Source: an uncultured Roseburia sp.
GTDB taxonomy: Bacteria; Bacillota; Clostridia; Lachnospirales; Lachnospiraceae
Assembly: GCA_947088345.1 (NCBI GenBank)
Contig: CAMUGE010000008.1
Span: forward strand, 1 to 64,000
Reading direction: 5' to 3'
DNA: 64,000 nucleotides
Both the position numbers and the translations under genes were made by a program. Each line of letters starts with the position of its first letter. Position 1 is the stretch's first letter. The notes beneath the pieces were generated by a model. That model had not been told where the DNA came from. It did no database searches and saw only the letters and a program-made list of their open reading frames with translations. This document shows positions 36,848 through 46,578 of the stretch, in pieces.

Positions 36848-37357
36848 ATGAAACGTGAAATCATTGATGCTGGTCAATTAGAGTTAAATGAAAAAGTAGT
36901 ATCAATAAAACGTGTAACAAAAGTTGTTAAGGGCGGACGTAATATGCGTTTTACAGCTTTAGTTGTTGTCGGCGACGGCAATGGCCATGTTGGTGCAGGT
37001 TTGGGAAAAGCGACTGAAATTCCGGAAGCAATCCGCAAAGGAAAAGAGGACGCAATGAAAAAACTGATTACCGTAAAACTGGACGAAGTCGGAAGTATTA
37101 CACATGATGTGACAGGAAAGCATACAGGTGCATCCGTATTGTTAAAGAAGTCTCCCGAAGGTACCGGTATCATCGCCGGCGGCCCTGCGCGAAACGTATG
37201 TGAAATTGCGGGTATAAAGAATATTCGTACGAAATCACTGGGATCTAACAATAAGCAGAATGTAGTTCTTGCAACGATCAATGCATTAAGCCAGTTGAAA
37301 TCTCCGGAAGAGGTTGCGAAACTCCGCGGTAAATCCGTTGAGGAGATTTTAGGCTGA
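36848..37357 (+). CDS. rpsE: Ribosomal protein S5
   Basis: 169 residues. 30S accuracy protein. [32 protein letters not shown] and the C-terminal [13 protein letters not shown] motifs. TAGGAGG site. Confidence 0.97.
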   Translation: MKREIIDAGQLELNEKVVSIKRVTKVVKGGRNMRFTALVVVGDGNGHVGAGLGKATEIPEAIRKGKEDAMKKLITVKLDEVGSITHDVTGKHTGASVLLKKSPEGTGIIAGGPARNVCEIAGIKNIRTKSLGSNNKQNVVLATINALSQLKSPEEVAKLRGKSVEEILG

Positions 37358-37430
37358 TCGCTGTTTCAAAATGCGAAAATGATCTCTGTGCTGTCACAGG
37401 TGCGGAGAACGGAAAGGCGTGGTTAGAAAG

Positions 37431-37616
37431 ATGTCAGAAAAAAAACTGAAAGTAACACTGGTTCGGTCTACGATTGGCGCTGTGCCAAAAAACAGAAAGA
37501 CAATCGAAGCGCTCGGCCTTACAAAGTTGCATAAGACGGTAGAACTGCCGGACAATCCGTGTACGGCAGGCGCGCTTCGCAAAGTAGCGCCATATATAAA
37601 AGTGGAAGAAGCATAA
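37431..37616 (+). CDS. rpmD: Ribosomal protein L30
   Basis: 61 residues. KVTLVRSTIGAVPKNRKTIEAL is the family core, with LTKLHKTVELPD following. ATG 37431 fits the family length; an in-frame GTG at 37419, with AAAGG upstream, is an alternative adding four residues. Confidence 0.95.
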   Translation: MSEKKLKVTLVRSTIGAVPKNRKTIEALGLTKLHKTVELPDNPCTAGALRKVAPYIKVEEA

Positions 37617-37641
37617 AATTAAAAGATAAGGAGGTGTCAGG

Positions 37642-38079
37642 ATGGACTTATCAAATTTGCATAGAGCAGAAGGCTCCAGGACGGACAGATACAGGAGAGG
37701 ACGCGGCCATGCGTCAGGAAACGGAAAGACTGCAGGCAAGGGTCACAAAGGACAGAAAGCTCGTTCCGGAGCTCCAAGGCCGGGATTTGAAGGCGGTCAG
37801 ATGCCATTGTATCGAAGATTGCCAAAGAGAGGGTTTAAATGCAGAAACTCTAAGGATATCGTTGGAGTAAACGTTTCCAGCCTGGAAAGATTTGAAGACG
37901 GCGCCGTTGTATCGGTTGATACATTAATGGAAACAGGAATTGTAAAAAATCCAAGGGACGGCGTTAAGATTCTCGGCAATGGTGAATTTACTAAGAAACT
38001 CACTGTTCAGGCAAATGCATTCAGCGCAAGTGCGAAAGAAAAGATTGAGGCTCTTGGTGGAAAAGCAGAGGTGATCTAA
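37642..38079 (+). CDS. rplO: Ribosomal protein L15
   Basis: 145 residues. 50S assembly protein. [15 protein letters not shown] N-terminus ([19 protein letters not shown]), [18 protein letters not shown] and a C-terminal [26 protein letters not shown] site. Its stop overlaps the secY start. Confidence 0.97.
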   Translation: MDLSNLHRAEGSRTDRYRRGRGHASGNGKTAGKGHKGQKARSGAPRPGFEGGQMPLYRRLPKRGFKCRNSKDIVGVNVSSLERFEDGAVVSVDTLMETGIVKNPRDGVKILGNGEFTKKLTVQANAFSASAKEKIEALGGKAEVI

Positions 38080-39407
38080 TGCTCGAAACACTTCGTAACG
38101 CATTTAAGATTAAAGATATCCGAAACAGGATTATTTTTACATTCTTTATGTTGATTGCGATCCGAATCGGAAGCCAGCTTCCGATTCCCGGAGTCGACAA
38201 TGAAGTTTTTGCACAGTGGTTTGCAAGTCAGACCGCGGAGGGCATGGGATTTTTCGATGCTATCACCGGCGGTTCTTTCTATAACATGTCGCTGTTTGCA
38301 TTGAATATCACACCGTATATTACGTCTTCCATTATCATGCAGCTTCTTACCATAGCAATACCAAAGCTGGAAGAAATGCAGCGTGACGGCGAAGACGGAA
38401 GAAAAAAGATTGCCGAAATCACAAGATATGTCACGGTTGTGCTCGCTTTAATCGAAGCGGTCGCAGTCACGATCGGTTTTAAGAGGGGCGGATATTTAGA
38501 GTACAACAGCGGCGCCATGGGTGTTATAGCTGTTATTATGGTGGTTTTGACACTGACGGCCGGTTCGGCGGTACTGATGTGGATGGGCGAGCGCATTACG
38601 GAGAAAGGAATCGGAAACGGTATCTCTATTGTGTTGACCATTAACATTATTTCACGTATCCCGAATGATCTGGGCACGCTGTTTGAGCAGTTTATTTCGG
38701 GCAAGTCCATTCCGAAAGGCATTTTGGCCACAGTAATTATTCTGGCTATTATTGTCGGCATGGTAGTGTTCGTTGTATTTTTACAGGGCGGTGAGCGCAG
38801 AATTCCTGTCCAGTATTCCAAAAAACTGCAGGGAAGAAAACAGGTGGGCGGACAGTCTACCCACATTCCGTTAAAAGTAAATACAGGCGGCGTAATTCCG
38901 GTTATCTTTGCGCAGTCTCTGCTGCAGACGCCGGTTATTATTGCAAGTCTGCTTGGAAAAGGCAACGGAACCGGTTTGGGAAGCAAGATTTTAAAAGGAA
39001 TGTCACAGTCAAACTGGTGTAATCCGAGCGAACCGATCTATTCCATCGGATTAGTTGTCTATATTGCTCTGCTGATTGCATTTGCTTACTTCTATACGTC
39101 GATTACATTTAATCCGTTGGAGATTGCAAACAATATGAAAAAAGCAGGCGGATTTATACCGGGTATCAGGCCGGGAAAACCAACCAGTGATTATCTGAAT
39201 CGGATACTGAATTATATTGTCCTTATAGGAGCAGTCGGACTTGCATTTATCGCTGTCGTTCCGATTTTCTTTAACGGCGTATTTGGAGCGGATGTATCGT
39301 TTGGCGGTACTTCTATCATCATTATCGTCGGAGTTGTAATCGAAACATTAAAACAGATTGAATCGCAGATGCGTGTACGTTACTATAAAGGATTTTTAAA
39401 TGATTAA
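38079..39407 (+). CDS. secY: Preprotein translocase subunit SecY
   Basis: 442 residues with ten transmembrane helices. Central channel of the Sec translocon, needed for export of the secreted proteins in the first 17 kb. Motifs: RIGSQLPIPGVDN after helix 1, NITPYITSSIIMQLL (helix 2), KGIGNGISIVLTINI, VNTGGVIPVIFAQSL, GFIPGIRPGKPTSDYL and the C-terminal MRVRYYKGFL. Overlaps rplO by one base (TAATG). Confidence 0.97.
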   Translation: MLETLRNAFKIKDIRNRIIFTFFMLIAIRIGSQLPIPGVDNEVFAQWFASQTAEGMGFFDAITGGSFYNMSLFALNITPYITSSIIMQLLTIAIPKLEEMQRDGEDGRKKIAEITRYVTVVLALIEAVAVTIGFKRGGYLEYNSGAMGVIAVIMVVLTLTAGSAVLMWMGERITEKGIGNGISIVLTINIISRIPNDLGTLFEQFISGKSIPKGILATVIILAIIVGMVVFVVFLQGGERRIPVQYSKKLQGRKQVGGQSTHIPLKVNTGGVIPVIFAQSLLQTPVIIASLLGKGNGTGLGSKILKGMSQSNWCNPSEPIYSIGLVVYIALLIAFAYFYTSITFNPLEIANNMKKAGGFIPGIRPGKPTSDYLNRILNYIVLIGAVGLAFIAVVPIFFNGVFGADVSFGGTSIIIIVGVVIETLKQIESQMRVRYYKGFLND

Positions 39408-39464
39408 TCAGACGAAACGAAATTTTGCGAATGGTCGAAAATGGAGTGAAAGTCAGGTAGATGA

Positions 39465-39500
39465 GATAACGCTGGGCTTGTATAAGTTCAGCGTTATCTT
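39465..39500 (+). other. Hairpin between secY and adk
   Basis: GATAACGCTG (39465-39474) pairs perfectly with CAGCGTTATC (39489-39498), followed by only TTTACATG. It could attenuate transcription into adk. A second hairpin, GTGAAAT (39530-39536) / ATTTCAC (39542-39548), lies just before the adk ribosome site. Confidence 0.55.
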
Positions 39501-39569
39501 TACATGTGGAAAGAAACGGAGCGGTCAATGTGAAATGAGAAATTTCACGATCCTGAATGGAGGATTCAT

Positions 39570-40211
39570 ATGAAAATTATAATGTTAGGCGCACCGGGGG
39601 CGGGGAAAGGAACACAGGCGAAACAGATTGCAGAAAAATACGGTATCCCGCATATTTCAACAGGCGATATTTTCCGCGCTAATATCAAGAATAACACAGA
39701 GCTTGGAAGAAAAGCAAAAGAATTTATGGATCAGGGACTTCTGGTGCCGGATGAACTGACCTGTGATCTTGTTATGGACCGCATTGCAGAGGACGACTGC
39801 AAAAACGGATTTGTACTGGACGGGTTTCCAAGAACGATTCCGCAGGCGGAGGCGCTGGACGCCGCACTGGCCAAAACAGGTCAGAAAATGGATTTTGCGA
39901 TTGATGTGGATGTGGCCGACGAGAATATTGTAAACCGTATGGGCGGCAGACGCGCATGCTTAAATTGCGGCGCGACCTATCATATTGTATCCATTCCGAC
40001 AAAACAGGAGGGGATCTGTGATAAATGCGGCAACCCGGTAGTGCTGCGCGACGACGACAAGCCGGAGACAGTGCAGAGGCGGCTTACGGTGTATCATGAG
40101 CAGACACAGCCGTTGATTGCGTATTATAAAAAGCAGGGAATCTTAAAATCTGTAGACGGTTCTCAGCCCATGGAAAAAGTATTTTCCAATATTGTGGCTT
40201 CTCTTGCGTAA
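39570..40211 (+). CDS. adk: Adenylate kinase
   Basis: 213 residues. Interconverts AMP + ATP and 2 ADP. P-loop [10 protein letters not shown] (residues 7-16), AMP-binding [19 protein letters not shown], and a zinc-type LID with four Cys (CLNCGATY ... CDKCGNPV), typical of Gram-positive Adk. GGAGG site. Confidence 0.97.
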   Translation: MKIIMLGAPGAGKGTQAKQIAEKYGIPHISTGDIFRANIKNNTELGRKAKEFMDQGLLVPDELTCDLVMDRIAEDDCKNGFVLDGFPRTIPQAEALDAALAKTGQKMDFAIDVDVADENIVNRMGGRRACLNCGATYHIVSIPTKQEGICDKCGNPVVLRDDDKPETVQRRLTVYHEQTQPLIAYYKKQGILKSVDGSQPMEKVFSNIVASLA

Positions 40212-40235
40212 TAAAAGCAGCGACATGGGGGGAGT

Positions 40236-41018
40236 ATGGAAGTCAGAGTAAAAACGCCCGGTGAAATTGAGTTGATGCGAAAGGCAGGAAAAATTCTGGC
40301 GCAGGTGCACGAGGGGCTCGCAAAAGAAATCAGACCGGGAATATCAACGCAAAAGATTGATCAGATCGGGGAAGAGATGATACGAAGTTTCGGCGGCGAG
40401 CCATCCTTTTTAGGATATTGCGGTTATCCGGCATCCGTGTGTGTTTCGGTCAATGAGGAAGTGGTGCACGGTATTCCGTCGCCGAACCGCATTTTAAAAG
40501 AGGGGGATATTGTAGGCCTTGATATCGGTGTGATCTATCAGGGGTATCACTCGGATGCGGCGCGCACGCACGGGGTCGGACAGATTAAAAAAGAAGCGCG
40601 CTTATTAATAGAAAGAACGCGTCAGAGTTTTTTTGAGGGCATGAAGTATGCAACAGCCGGGGCTCATCTGCATCAGATCTCAAAGGCAATCGGGGCATAT
40701 GCGATGAAGTTTGGGTATGGCGTTGTCCGCGACTTATGCGGCCACGGCGTGGGGGCAGATCTGCATGAGGAACCGGAGATTCCGAATTATAAATGCTTTA
40801 CAAGGGGTATAAAATTAAGGCAGGGAATGACGCTTGCGGTGGAACCTATGATTAATACGGGAACATGGGAGGTCGTCTGGATGGACGACGGATGGACTGT
40901 TGTCACGGCGGATCTGTCTCTGTCTGCGCACTACGAAAATACGATTGTGATCACGGAAAATAAGCCCGAGATCCTGACGCTGACAGATTCGGAGATTGCG
41001 GAATGGGGTTATGTATGA
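40236..41018 (+). CDS. map: Methionine aminopeptidase, type I
   Basis: 260 residues. Removes the initiator Met. Metal ligands: Asp in GLDIGVIYQGYHSDAARTH, His in RDLCGHGVGADLHEEPEIPN, Glu in LAVEPMINTG and Glu in SAHYENTIVIT. Follows adk, as in most Firmicutes. Stop overlaps the next start (ATGA). Confidence 0.96.
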   Translation: MEVRVKTPGEIELMRKAGKILAQVHEGLAKEIRPGISTQKIDQIGEEMIRSFGGEPSFLGYCGYPASVCVSVNEEVVHGIPSPNRILKEGDIVGLDIGVIYQGYHSDAARTHGVGQIKKEARLLIERTRQSFFEGMKYATAGAHLHQISKAIGAYAMKFGYGVVRDLCGHGVGADLHEEPEIPNYKCFTRGIKLRQGMTLAVEPMINTGTWEVVWMDDGWTVVTADLSLSAHYENTIVITENKPEILTLTDSEIAEWGYV

Positions 41019-41308
41019 AGATAGAATTTGCAAAGTCGCTTTCGGGGCACGACAAGGATGAAATTTATTTTATACAGAGCAGGGACGATACGTATGCCAG
41101 GCTGGTCAACGGGAAAAAACGCACCCTGGATGCGCCGAAGAGAAAAAACAAAAAGCATATTCAGATTATTAAAAAAATTCCGATAGAAGTAACGGACTGT
41201 TTAGCGCCCCAGCTGACAGATGACGCAGTCAGGCGGGCAATCCGGTTATATGTAACGTTATGCGGCGGTAGAAACAAAAAAAAGGAAGCCGCAAAGCAAG
41301 ATCAGTAG
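41015..41308 (+). CDS. KOW-domain RNA-binding protein (L14e-like)
   Basis: 97 residues from ATG 41015, which overlaps the map stop codon. Resembles the small clostridial proteins with an N-terminal KOW/L14e-like domain (FAKSLSGHDKDEIYFI, YARLVNGKKRTLD). The gene is characteristically found between map and infA. Probably ribosome-associated; exact role unknown. Confidence 0.8.
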   Translation: MKIEFAKSLSGHDKDEIYFIQSRDDTYARLVNGKKRTLDAPKRKNKKHIQIIKKIPIEVTDCLAPQLTDDAVRRAIRLYVTLCGGRNKKKEAAKQDQ

Positions 41309-41323
41309 ATGGAGGAGTGGAAA

Positions 41324-41542
41324 ATGTCAAAAGCAGATGTGATCGAGGTAGAGGGAACTGTTGTGGAAAAGCTGCCGAATGCCTTTTTTAAAGTGGAGCT
41401 GGAAAACGGACACCAGATTCTGGCGACTATCAGCGGTAAACTTCGGATGAATTTTATTCGAATCCTGCCGGGAGACAAAGTTACGATCGAAATGTCACCT
41501 TATGATCTGACAAAAGGCAGAATTATCTGGAGAGATAAATAA
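41324..41542 (+). CDS. infA: Translation initiation factor IF-1
   Basis: 72 residues, OB-fold. [20 protein letters not shown] start, [19 protein letters not shown] and [18 protein letters not shown] signatures. ATG 41324 is chosen (GGAGG at 41310-41314); the ATG at 41309 sits on top of that ribosome site. Confidence 0.97.
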   Translation: MSKADVIEVEGTVVEKLPNAFFKVELENGHQILATISGKLRMNFIRILPGDKVTIEMSPYDLTKGRIIWRDK

Positions 41543-41568
41543 GATATAAAATTTTTGTGAAAAAAGCA

Positions 41569-41598
41569 TTGACTTCTAACGAAAGCCAATGCTATAAT
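41569..41598 (+). promoter_or_regulatory. Promoter before rpmJ
   Basis: TTGACT (41569-41574), an 18-bp spacer and TATAAT (41593-41598), 80 bp before rpmJ. GCATTG and CAATGC repeats flank the spacer and could form a stem over the promoter. Confidence 0.7.
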
Positions 41599-41678
41599 GC
41601 TATCTGGACACTTTTTAATAGTGCCTTTTTGTGCGTGTACGCGCAGAAAAGAGCTTGTACGGGAAAGGAGGATTTGCT

Positions 41679-41792
41679 GTGAAAGTAAGATCATCAGTTA
41701 AACCTATTTGCGAGAAATGCAAGGTCATCAAGAGAAAAGGAAGCATTCGGATTATCTGTGAGAATCCAAAGCACAAACAGAGGCAGGGTTAA
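41679..41792 (+). CDS. rpmJ: Ribosomal protein L36
   Basis: 37 residues from GTG, with AAAGGAGG upstream. [20 protein letters not shown], with the zinc ligands CEKC, C27 and H32 ([11 protein letters not shown]). Zinc-binding C+ form. Confidence 0.95.
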   Translation: MKVRSSVKPICEKCKVIKRKGSIRIICENPKHKQRQG

Positions 41793-42239
41793 TGAAAGCC
41801 TGCTGTTTGTGACGAGATGGGATTACCCGTCATTTATCATTATGTGCGGCTGCAGTGAAACGCTCGGATGAGTTGTTTGCACTGATATCATATGAGACAG
41901 CAGGGAGAGCTGCTTTTCTATATTCACATACCGGGATCTCTGGAAAAGAATCATCCAAAGTCAATTATCTGCCGGACACACATTTCAGGCCGGAGGACAA
42001 CGGAGCTGTCCGGTGCAGGTTTTTGAGCAGACAGACGCCACATTGTCAGGTGGCCGAGAGGGAATTTACTGAGCGCCGGATAAATCCGCTGCCCGGTACA
42101 ACAGGTTGCGCACAGCTGCACGGGGAAATATGCCGCTTTGCGGCTGCGGCTGGCGCGATACTCACGACAGATTTTATCGGCCGTGAGTATAATAGTTGAA
42201 AACGATAGATCAAATGAATTTATGGAGGTTAAAAAGCAC
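41793..42239 (+). promoter_or_regulatory. Long structured gap between rpmJ and rpsM
   Basis: 447 bp where most genomes have a short spacer. Stems seen: CCGGACA / TGTCCGG (near 41973 and 42008), GCCGC-TTT-GCGGC (42133-42145) and a perfect 9-bp ATACTCACG (42158-42166) / CGTGAGTAT (42182-42190). The last overlaps a TATAAT (42188-42193) with a weak ACGACA 18 bp upstream. A 114-codon open frame (41855-42199) has no family look. Likely a leader or operator region for the alpha operon; inference. Confidence 0.5.
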
Positions 42240-42608
42240 ATGGCTCGTATTGCAGGTGTAGATTTACCAAGAGAAAAACGTGTAGAGATCGGTTTGACAT
42301 ACATCTATGGAATCGGCAGGACCAGCTCCAACCGTATTTTAGCAGATGCAAATGTAAATCCTGATACGCGTGTCAGAGATCTGACAGACGATGAAGTAAA
42401 ACGAATCAGCGCAGTGATCGACGAGACTCAGATGGTAGAAGGCGATTTGAGAAGAGAGATCGCCATGAATATCAAGCGTCTTCAGGAGATCGGATGCTAT
42501 CGTGGTATTCGCCATAGGAAAGGGCTTCCGGTTCGCGGCCAGAAGACAAAGACAAATGCAAGAACAAGAAAAGGTCCAAAGAGGACTGTTGCAAATAAGA
42601 AGAAATAA
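42240..42608 (+). CDS. rpsM: Ribosomal protein S13
   Basis: 122 residues. 30S head protein contacting tRNA and the 50S subunit. [19 protein letters not shown] start; C-terminal [18 protein letters not shown] 42240 with GGAGG upstream; the frame extends upstream into the leader but without conservation. Confidence 0.97.
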   Translation: MARIAGVDLPREKRVEIGLTYIYGIGRTSSNRILADANVNPDTRVRDLTDDEVKRISAVIDETQMVEGDLRREIAMNIKRLQEIGCYRGIRHRKGLPVRGQKTKTNARTRKGPKRTVANKKK

Positions 42609-42682
42609 CAGGTGCCGTTTTGACAGCGCTGTGGCTGTCGAAAGGATCATTTTATATTTAGAGAAAGTAGGTTAGTTTAATT

Positions 42683-43075
42683 ATGGCTAAAGTTACCAAA
42701 AAAGTGACAAAAAAGCGTGTAAAGAAAAACGTTGAACGGGGACAGGCACATATCCAGTCATCTTTTAACAATACGATCGTAACGATTACAGATGCACAGG
42801 GAAATGCTTTATCATGGGCAAGCGCCGGTGGTCTTGGATTCAGAGGTTCAAGGAAATCTACTCCATATGCTGCACAGATGGCGGCAGAAACTGCGACGAA
42901 AGCAGCTTTGATACATGGATTAAAAACAGTTGACGTAATGGTAAAAGGGCCGGGTTCCGGAAGAGAAGCTGCAATCCGTGCGCTTTCTGCATGTGGTCTT
43001 GAAGTTACAAGCATCAGAGATGTAACTCCGGTGCCGCACAACGGATGCCGTCCACCAAAACGCAGAAGAGTTTAA
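42683..43075 (+). CDS. rpsK: Ribosomal protein S11
   Basis: 130 residues. 30S platform protein. [32 protein letters not shown] and the C-terminal [18 protein letters not shown]. Confidence 0.97.
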   Translation: MAKVTKKVTKKRVKKNVERGQAHIQSSFNNTIVTITDAQGNALSWASAGGLGFRGSRKSTPYAAQMAAETATKAALIHGLKTVDVMVKGPGSGREAAIRALSACGLEVTSIRDVTPVPHNGCRPPKRRRV

Positions 43076-43095
43076 TTTAGGAGGTAGAGTCTAAC

Positions 43096-43689
43096 ATGGC
43101 AGTTAATAGAGATCCTGTTTTGAAAAGATGCAGATCACTTGGTATTGAGCCGAGTTATCTGGGTTACGACAAAAAGTCAAATAGAGAGTTAAAGAGATCC
43201 AACCGAAAAATATCCGAATACGGGCTTCAGCTGAAAGAAAAGCAGAAAGCAAAATTTATTTACGGCGTACTGGAGAAACCGTTCCATAATTATTATCTGA
43301 GAGCCGACAGAATGAAAGGTATGACCGGTACAAACCTGATGACAATTTTAGAGTCAAGACTTGACAATGTCGTGTTCCGTCTCGGTTTTGCAAGAACAAG
43401 AAAAGAGGCAAGACAGGTCGTAGACCATAAGTTTGTTCTTGTTAACGGCAAGCAGGTAAATATTCCGTCTTATCTGGTGAAAGCCGGGGATGTGATTGAG
43501 ATCAAAGAAAAGAACAAAGGAATCCAGCGGATGAAAGATATCGTCGAGGCGACCGGCGGAAGACTTGTTCCGGACTGGTTAGAAGTCGACACCGAAAAAT
43601 TACAGGGTACCGTAAAAGAATTACCTTCCAGAGAGCAGATTGATGTACCGGTGAATGAGATGCTTATTGTCGAGTTGTATTCCAAATAA
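43096..43689 (+). CDS. rpsD: Ribosomal protein S4
   Basis: 197 residues. 30S assembly-initiating protein and a known autoregulator of its own operon in bacteria. S4 domain LESRLDNVVFRLGFARTRKEAR (shown in part) and the LVNGKQVNIPSYLV loop. TAGGAGG site. The tandem hairpin array follows. Confidence 0.97.
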   Translation: MAVNRDPVLKRCRSLGIEPSYLGYDKKSNRELKRSNRKISEYGLQLKEKQKAKFIYGVLEKPFHNYYLRADRMKGMTGTNLMTILESRLDNVVFRLGFARTRKEARQVVDHKFVLVNGKQVNIPSYLVKAGDVIEIKEKNKGIQRMKDIVEATGGRLVPDWLEVDTEKLQGTVKELPSREQIDVPVNEMLIVELYSK

Positions 43690-43842
43690 ACTTCCATCAT
43701 ACAGCGCCTGTCGTTCGGCAGGCCGCATAGCCAAAAGAATTATGAAAACGGTGGTTTTCATATTAACTTCCCGTCATGCAGCGCCTGCCGTTCGACAGGC
43801 CGCATGGCCATCCATATTATGAAGACGCTTGTTTTCATAATA
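43689..43842 (+). repeat. Tandem two-hairpin units between rpsD and rpoA
   Basis: Two units of about 76-78 bp (43689-43764 and 43765-43842), each starting AACTTCC and containing CAGCGCCTG. Each has hairpin A (GCCTG...CAGGC, GTTC loop; 43706-43723 and 43783-43800) and hairpin B (TATGAAAAC-GGTG-GTTTTCATA at 43741-43762, and a variant at 43818-43839). The sequence in the loops differs between units while the stems are largely kept. Neither hairpin is followed by a T-run. Confidence 0.85.
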
Positions 43843-43882
43843 TACAGGGCAGGCAAATGATCCGAGAAGGAGGGACTTTGTA

Positions 43883-44842
43883 GTGTTCGATTTTCAAAAA
43901 CCTAAAATTGAGATCGCAGAAATTTCAGAAGACAAGAAGTATGGAAAGTTTGTTGTAGAACCATTAGAAAGAGGTTATGGCACGACACTTGGCAATTCTT
44001 TGCGAAGAATTATGCTTTCTTCTCTGCCGGGTGCAGCAGTAAGCCAGATTAAGATTGACGGTGTTTTACATGAGTTCAGTTCTATTCCCGGAATCAAGGA
44101 GGATGTAACTGAGATTGTTATGAATATCAAAAATCTTGCCATCCGAAATAACAGCTCTACAAATGAACCTAAGATTGCTTACATTGAATTTGAAGGGGAA
44201 GGCATCGTGACAGCAGCGGATATTCAGGTTGATTCGGATATCCAGATTATGAATCCGGAACTTGTCATTGCCAATTTAAACGGAGGCGCAGACTCCAAAT
44301 TATATATGGAACTCACAATCACAAAAGGAAGAGGTTATGTCAGCGCCGATAAAAATAAAACAGAGGATACGCCGATCGGGGTCATTGCAGTCGACTCAAT
44401 CTATACGCCTGTTGAGCGTGTCAATCTTGCAATCGAGAACACACGTGTCGGGCAGATCACAGATTATGATAAATTAACGCTTGATGTTTTCACAAACGGG
44501 ACGTTGGAGCCGGATGAGGCGGTCAGCCTTGCGGCAAAAGTTTTAAGCGAACATTTGAGTCTGTTTATTGATTTATCCGAAGCTGCGCAGCAGGCTGATG
44601 TGATGATTGAAAAAGAGGACGATGCAAAGGAAAAAGTCCTTGAGATGAACATTGACGAATTGGAATTGTCCGTGCGTTCTTATAACTGCCTGAAGAGAGC
44701 AGGCATCAATACGGTTGAGGAACTGACCAATAAGACGCCGGAGGATATGATGAAAGTCAGAAACCTGGGACGCAAGTCTTTAGAGGAAGTATTAGCAAAA
44801 TTAAAAGAGCTGGGACTTCAGTTAAACCAGAGTGAAGAGTAA
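43883..44842 (+). CDS. rpoA: RNA polymerase alpha subunit
   Basis: 319 residues from GTG with AAGGAGG. N-terminal assembly domain ([20 protein letters not shown]), flexible linker, and C-terminal DNA/activator-binding domain ([34 protein letters not shown]). Confidence 0.97.
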   Translation: MFDFQKPKIEIAEISEDKKYGKFVVEPLERGYGTTLGNSLRRIMLSSLPGAAVSQIKIDGVLHEFSSIPGIKEDVTEIVMNIKNLAIRNNSSTNEPKIAYIEFEGEGIVTAADIQVDSDIQIMNPELVIANLNGGADSKLYMELTITKGRGYVSADKNKTEDTPIGVIAVDSIYTPVERVNLAIENTRVGQITDYDKLTLDVFTNGTLEPDEAVSLAAKVLSEHLSLFIDLSEAAQQADVMIEKEDDAKEKVLEMNIDELELSVRSYNCLKRAGINTVEELTNKTPEDMMKVRNLGRKSLEEVLAKLKELGLQLNQSEE

Positions 44843-44998
44843 GACAGCTCTTTCGGCAGAAACAGTAAGACCAAAGGCATGAAGTATGTCGTGCCAAAGA
44901 TAGTTTCGGTAGATAAGACCAAAAGGCATTACCGGAATACCATAAAATAGCCGGTGTGTCCAAAGAACACGGCATATGCGGCGGAATGAGAGGAAATC

Positions 44999-45535
44999 AT
45001 GGCAAAATATCGTAAGTTAGGCAGAACATCCAGTCAGAGAAAAGCACTGTTAAGGAGTCAGGTAACAGCGTTAATTCATCACGGAAAAATCGTGACAACG
45101 GAAGCAAGGGCAAAAGAAGTCCGCAAAATTGCAGAGAGCATTATTGCAAAAGCAGTTAAAGAAAAAGATAATTTTGAGGAAGTGACCGTAAAAGCAAAAG
45201 TTGCGCGCAAAGATCAGGACGGCAAACGCGTCAAAGAAGTTGTAGACGGAAAAAGAGTCACCGTTTATGACGAAGTGGACAAAACAATTAAAAAAGATAA
45301 GCCCTCCCGTTTACATGCCCGCAGGGAAATCTTAAAAGTTCTTTATCCTGTGACAGAGGTTCCGGAGGAGAGAGCCGGACGTAAAAAGAATACAAAGGAA
45401 GTGGATCTTGTTGCAAAATTATTTGATGAGATTGCTCCGAAGTATGTGAACCGCAACGGCGGATATACGAGAATTGTAAAAATTGGCCAGCGCAAAGGTG
45501 ACGGCGCGTTGGAAGTATTACTGGAATTAGTATAA
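44999..45535 (+). CDS. rplQ: Ribosomal protein L17 with extra internal segment
   Basis: 178 residues versus about 115-130 in most bacteria. The N-terminal core is normal (YRKLGRTSSQRKALLRSQ, HGKIVTTEARAKEVR) and the C-terminus is normal (NGGYTRIVKIGQRKGDGA). Between them is a charged insertion of about 50 residues (VARKDQDGKRVKEV ... VDKTIKKDKP). Such extended L17 is, from memory, usual in Lachnospiraceae. Last gene of the cluster. Confidence 0.95.
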   Translation: MAKYRKLGRTSSQRKALLRSQVTALIHHGKIVTTEARAKEVRKIAESIIAKAVKEKDNFEEVTVKAKVARKDQDGKRVKEVVDGKRVTVYDEVDKTIKKDKPSRLHARREILKVLYPVTEVPEERAGRKKNTKEVDLVAKLFDEIAPKYVNRNGGYTRIVKIGQRKGDGALEVLLELV

Positions 45536-45593
45536 AAGCTCCGGTCAGGGATCTGGTTCCCGGAGAGAAAAAACATCTGTGGGACAATAGCAG

Positions 45594-45622
45594 CGCCTAT
45601 TGCTCTGATAGGTGTTTTTCTT
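45594..45622 (+). terminator. Terminator after rplQ
   Basis: CGCCTAT (45594-45600) pairs with ATAGGTG (45608-45614, one G-T), followed by TTTTTCTTTTT. It closes the ribosomal protein cluster. Confidence 0.8.
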
Positions 45623-45678
45623 TTTATGGCGTCCGGTGTGCAGACGTATTTTTAAAATTTCAGGAAAGGGGGAACGAT

Positions 45679-46578
45679 ATGGAACAGATAGATACATCGC
45701 ATCAGACAAAAGAGAAGCTTGCAGTGAAAGTTTCGGCAGTCAGTATTGTGGTGAACGTGATACTTTCGCTGCTGAAACTGGCCGCCGGAATCATCGGAAA
45801 ATCAAGCGCGATGATCTCGGATGCCGTGCACTCGGCGTCTGATGTATTCAGCACGATTGTAGTGGTGATCGGCGTAAAAATGTCGGAAAAGGAAGCAGAT
45901 GAAAATCATCCGTATGGCCATGAGCGGCTGGAATGTGCTGCGGCAGTAATTCTTGCCGTATCGCTTGCCGCGGTCGGAGCCGGGATTGGAGTTTCAGGCA
46001 TAAAGAAAATAGCGGCAGGGAATTATCAAATGCTGAATATTCCGGGTCGGCTTCCGCTCTTTGCGGCAGTGATTTCCATTGCAGCGAAAGAGTGGATGTT
46101 CTGGTATACAAGATCTGCAGCCCGAAAAGTAAATTCAGGTGCATTGATGGCCGACGCCTGGCACCACCGCTCCGATGCGCTCTCTTCCCTCGGGTCATTT
46201 GCAGGGATTTTGTTCGCGAGAATCGGTTTCCCGGTGATGGATTCGGTTGCCGGTGTCGTGATCAGCGTTTGTATTCTGAAAGTGGCATGGGATATCTTTA
46301 AGGACGGACTTGATAAGATGGTTGACCACAGCTGTGACAGTGATACAGAACAGCAGATACGCGATACGGCGGGCAGCGTTAAAGGCGTAGAGGGGATTGA
46401 CGACCTTAAAACACGTCTGTTCGGAGACAAGATATATGTGGATATGGAGATCCTGGTTCAGCGGGAATTGAAATTGGGTGAGGCGCATGAGATTGCGGAA
46501 GAGGTGCATCACAATATAGAAGAGAAGTTTCCCACCTGTAAACACTGTATGGTACATGTAAATCCGACCGAGAAATAG
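45679..46578 (+). CDS. Cation diffusion facilitator (CDF) metal efflux protein
   Basis: 299 residues. Inner-membrane H+/divalent metal antiporter with six helices (residues 1-215) and a cytoplasmic ferredoxin-like C-terminal domain. Metal-site motifs: SDAVHSASD in helix 2 and DAWHHRSD in helix 5; HPYGHERLE lies between helices. The C-terminal KHCMVHVNP is typical. Metal specificity (Zn, Mn or Fe) cannot be fixed by eye. GAAAGGGGG upstream. Its stop codon coincides with the first bases of the structured repeat, copy 2. Confidence 0.92.
   Translation: MEQIDTSHQTKEKLAVKVSAVSIVVNVILSLLKLAAGIIGKSSAMISDAVHSASDVFSTIVVVIGVKMSEKEADENHPYGHERLECAAAVILAVSLAAVGAGIGVSGIKKIAAGNYQMLNIPGRLPLFAAVISIAAKEWMFWYTRSAARKVNSGALMADAWHHRSDALSSLGSFAGILFARIGFPVMDSVAGVVISVCILKVAWDIFKDGLDKMVDHSCDSDTEQQIRDTAGSVKGVEGIDDLKTRLFGDKIYVDMEILVQRELKLGEAHEIAEEVHHNIEEKFPTCKHCMVHVNPTEK

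Noticed and set aside
41855..42199. 114-codon frame in the rpmJ-rpsM gap
   Set aside because: Covers several hairpins, no ribosome site and no resemblance to any ribosomal or regulatory protein; treated as leader.
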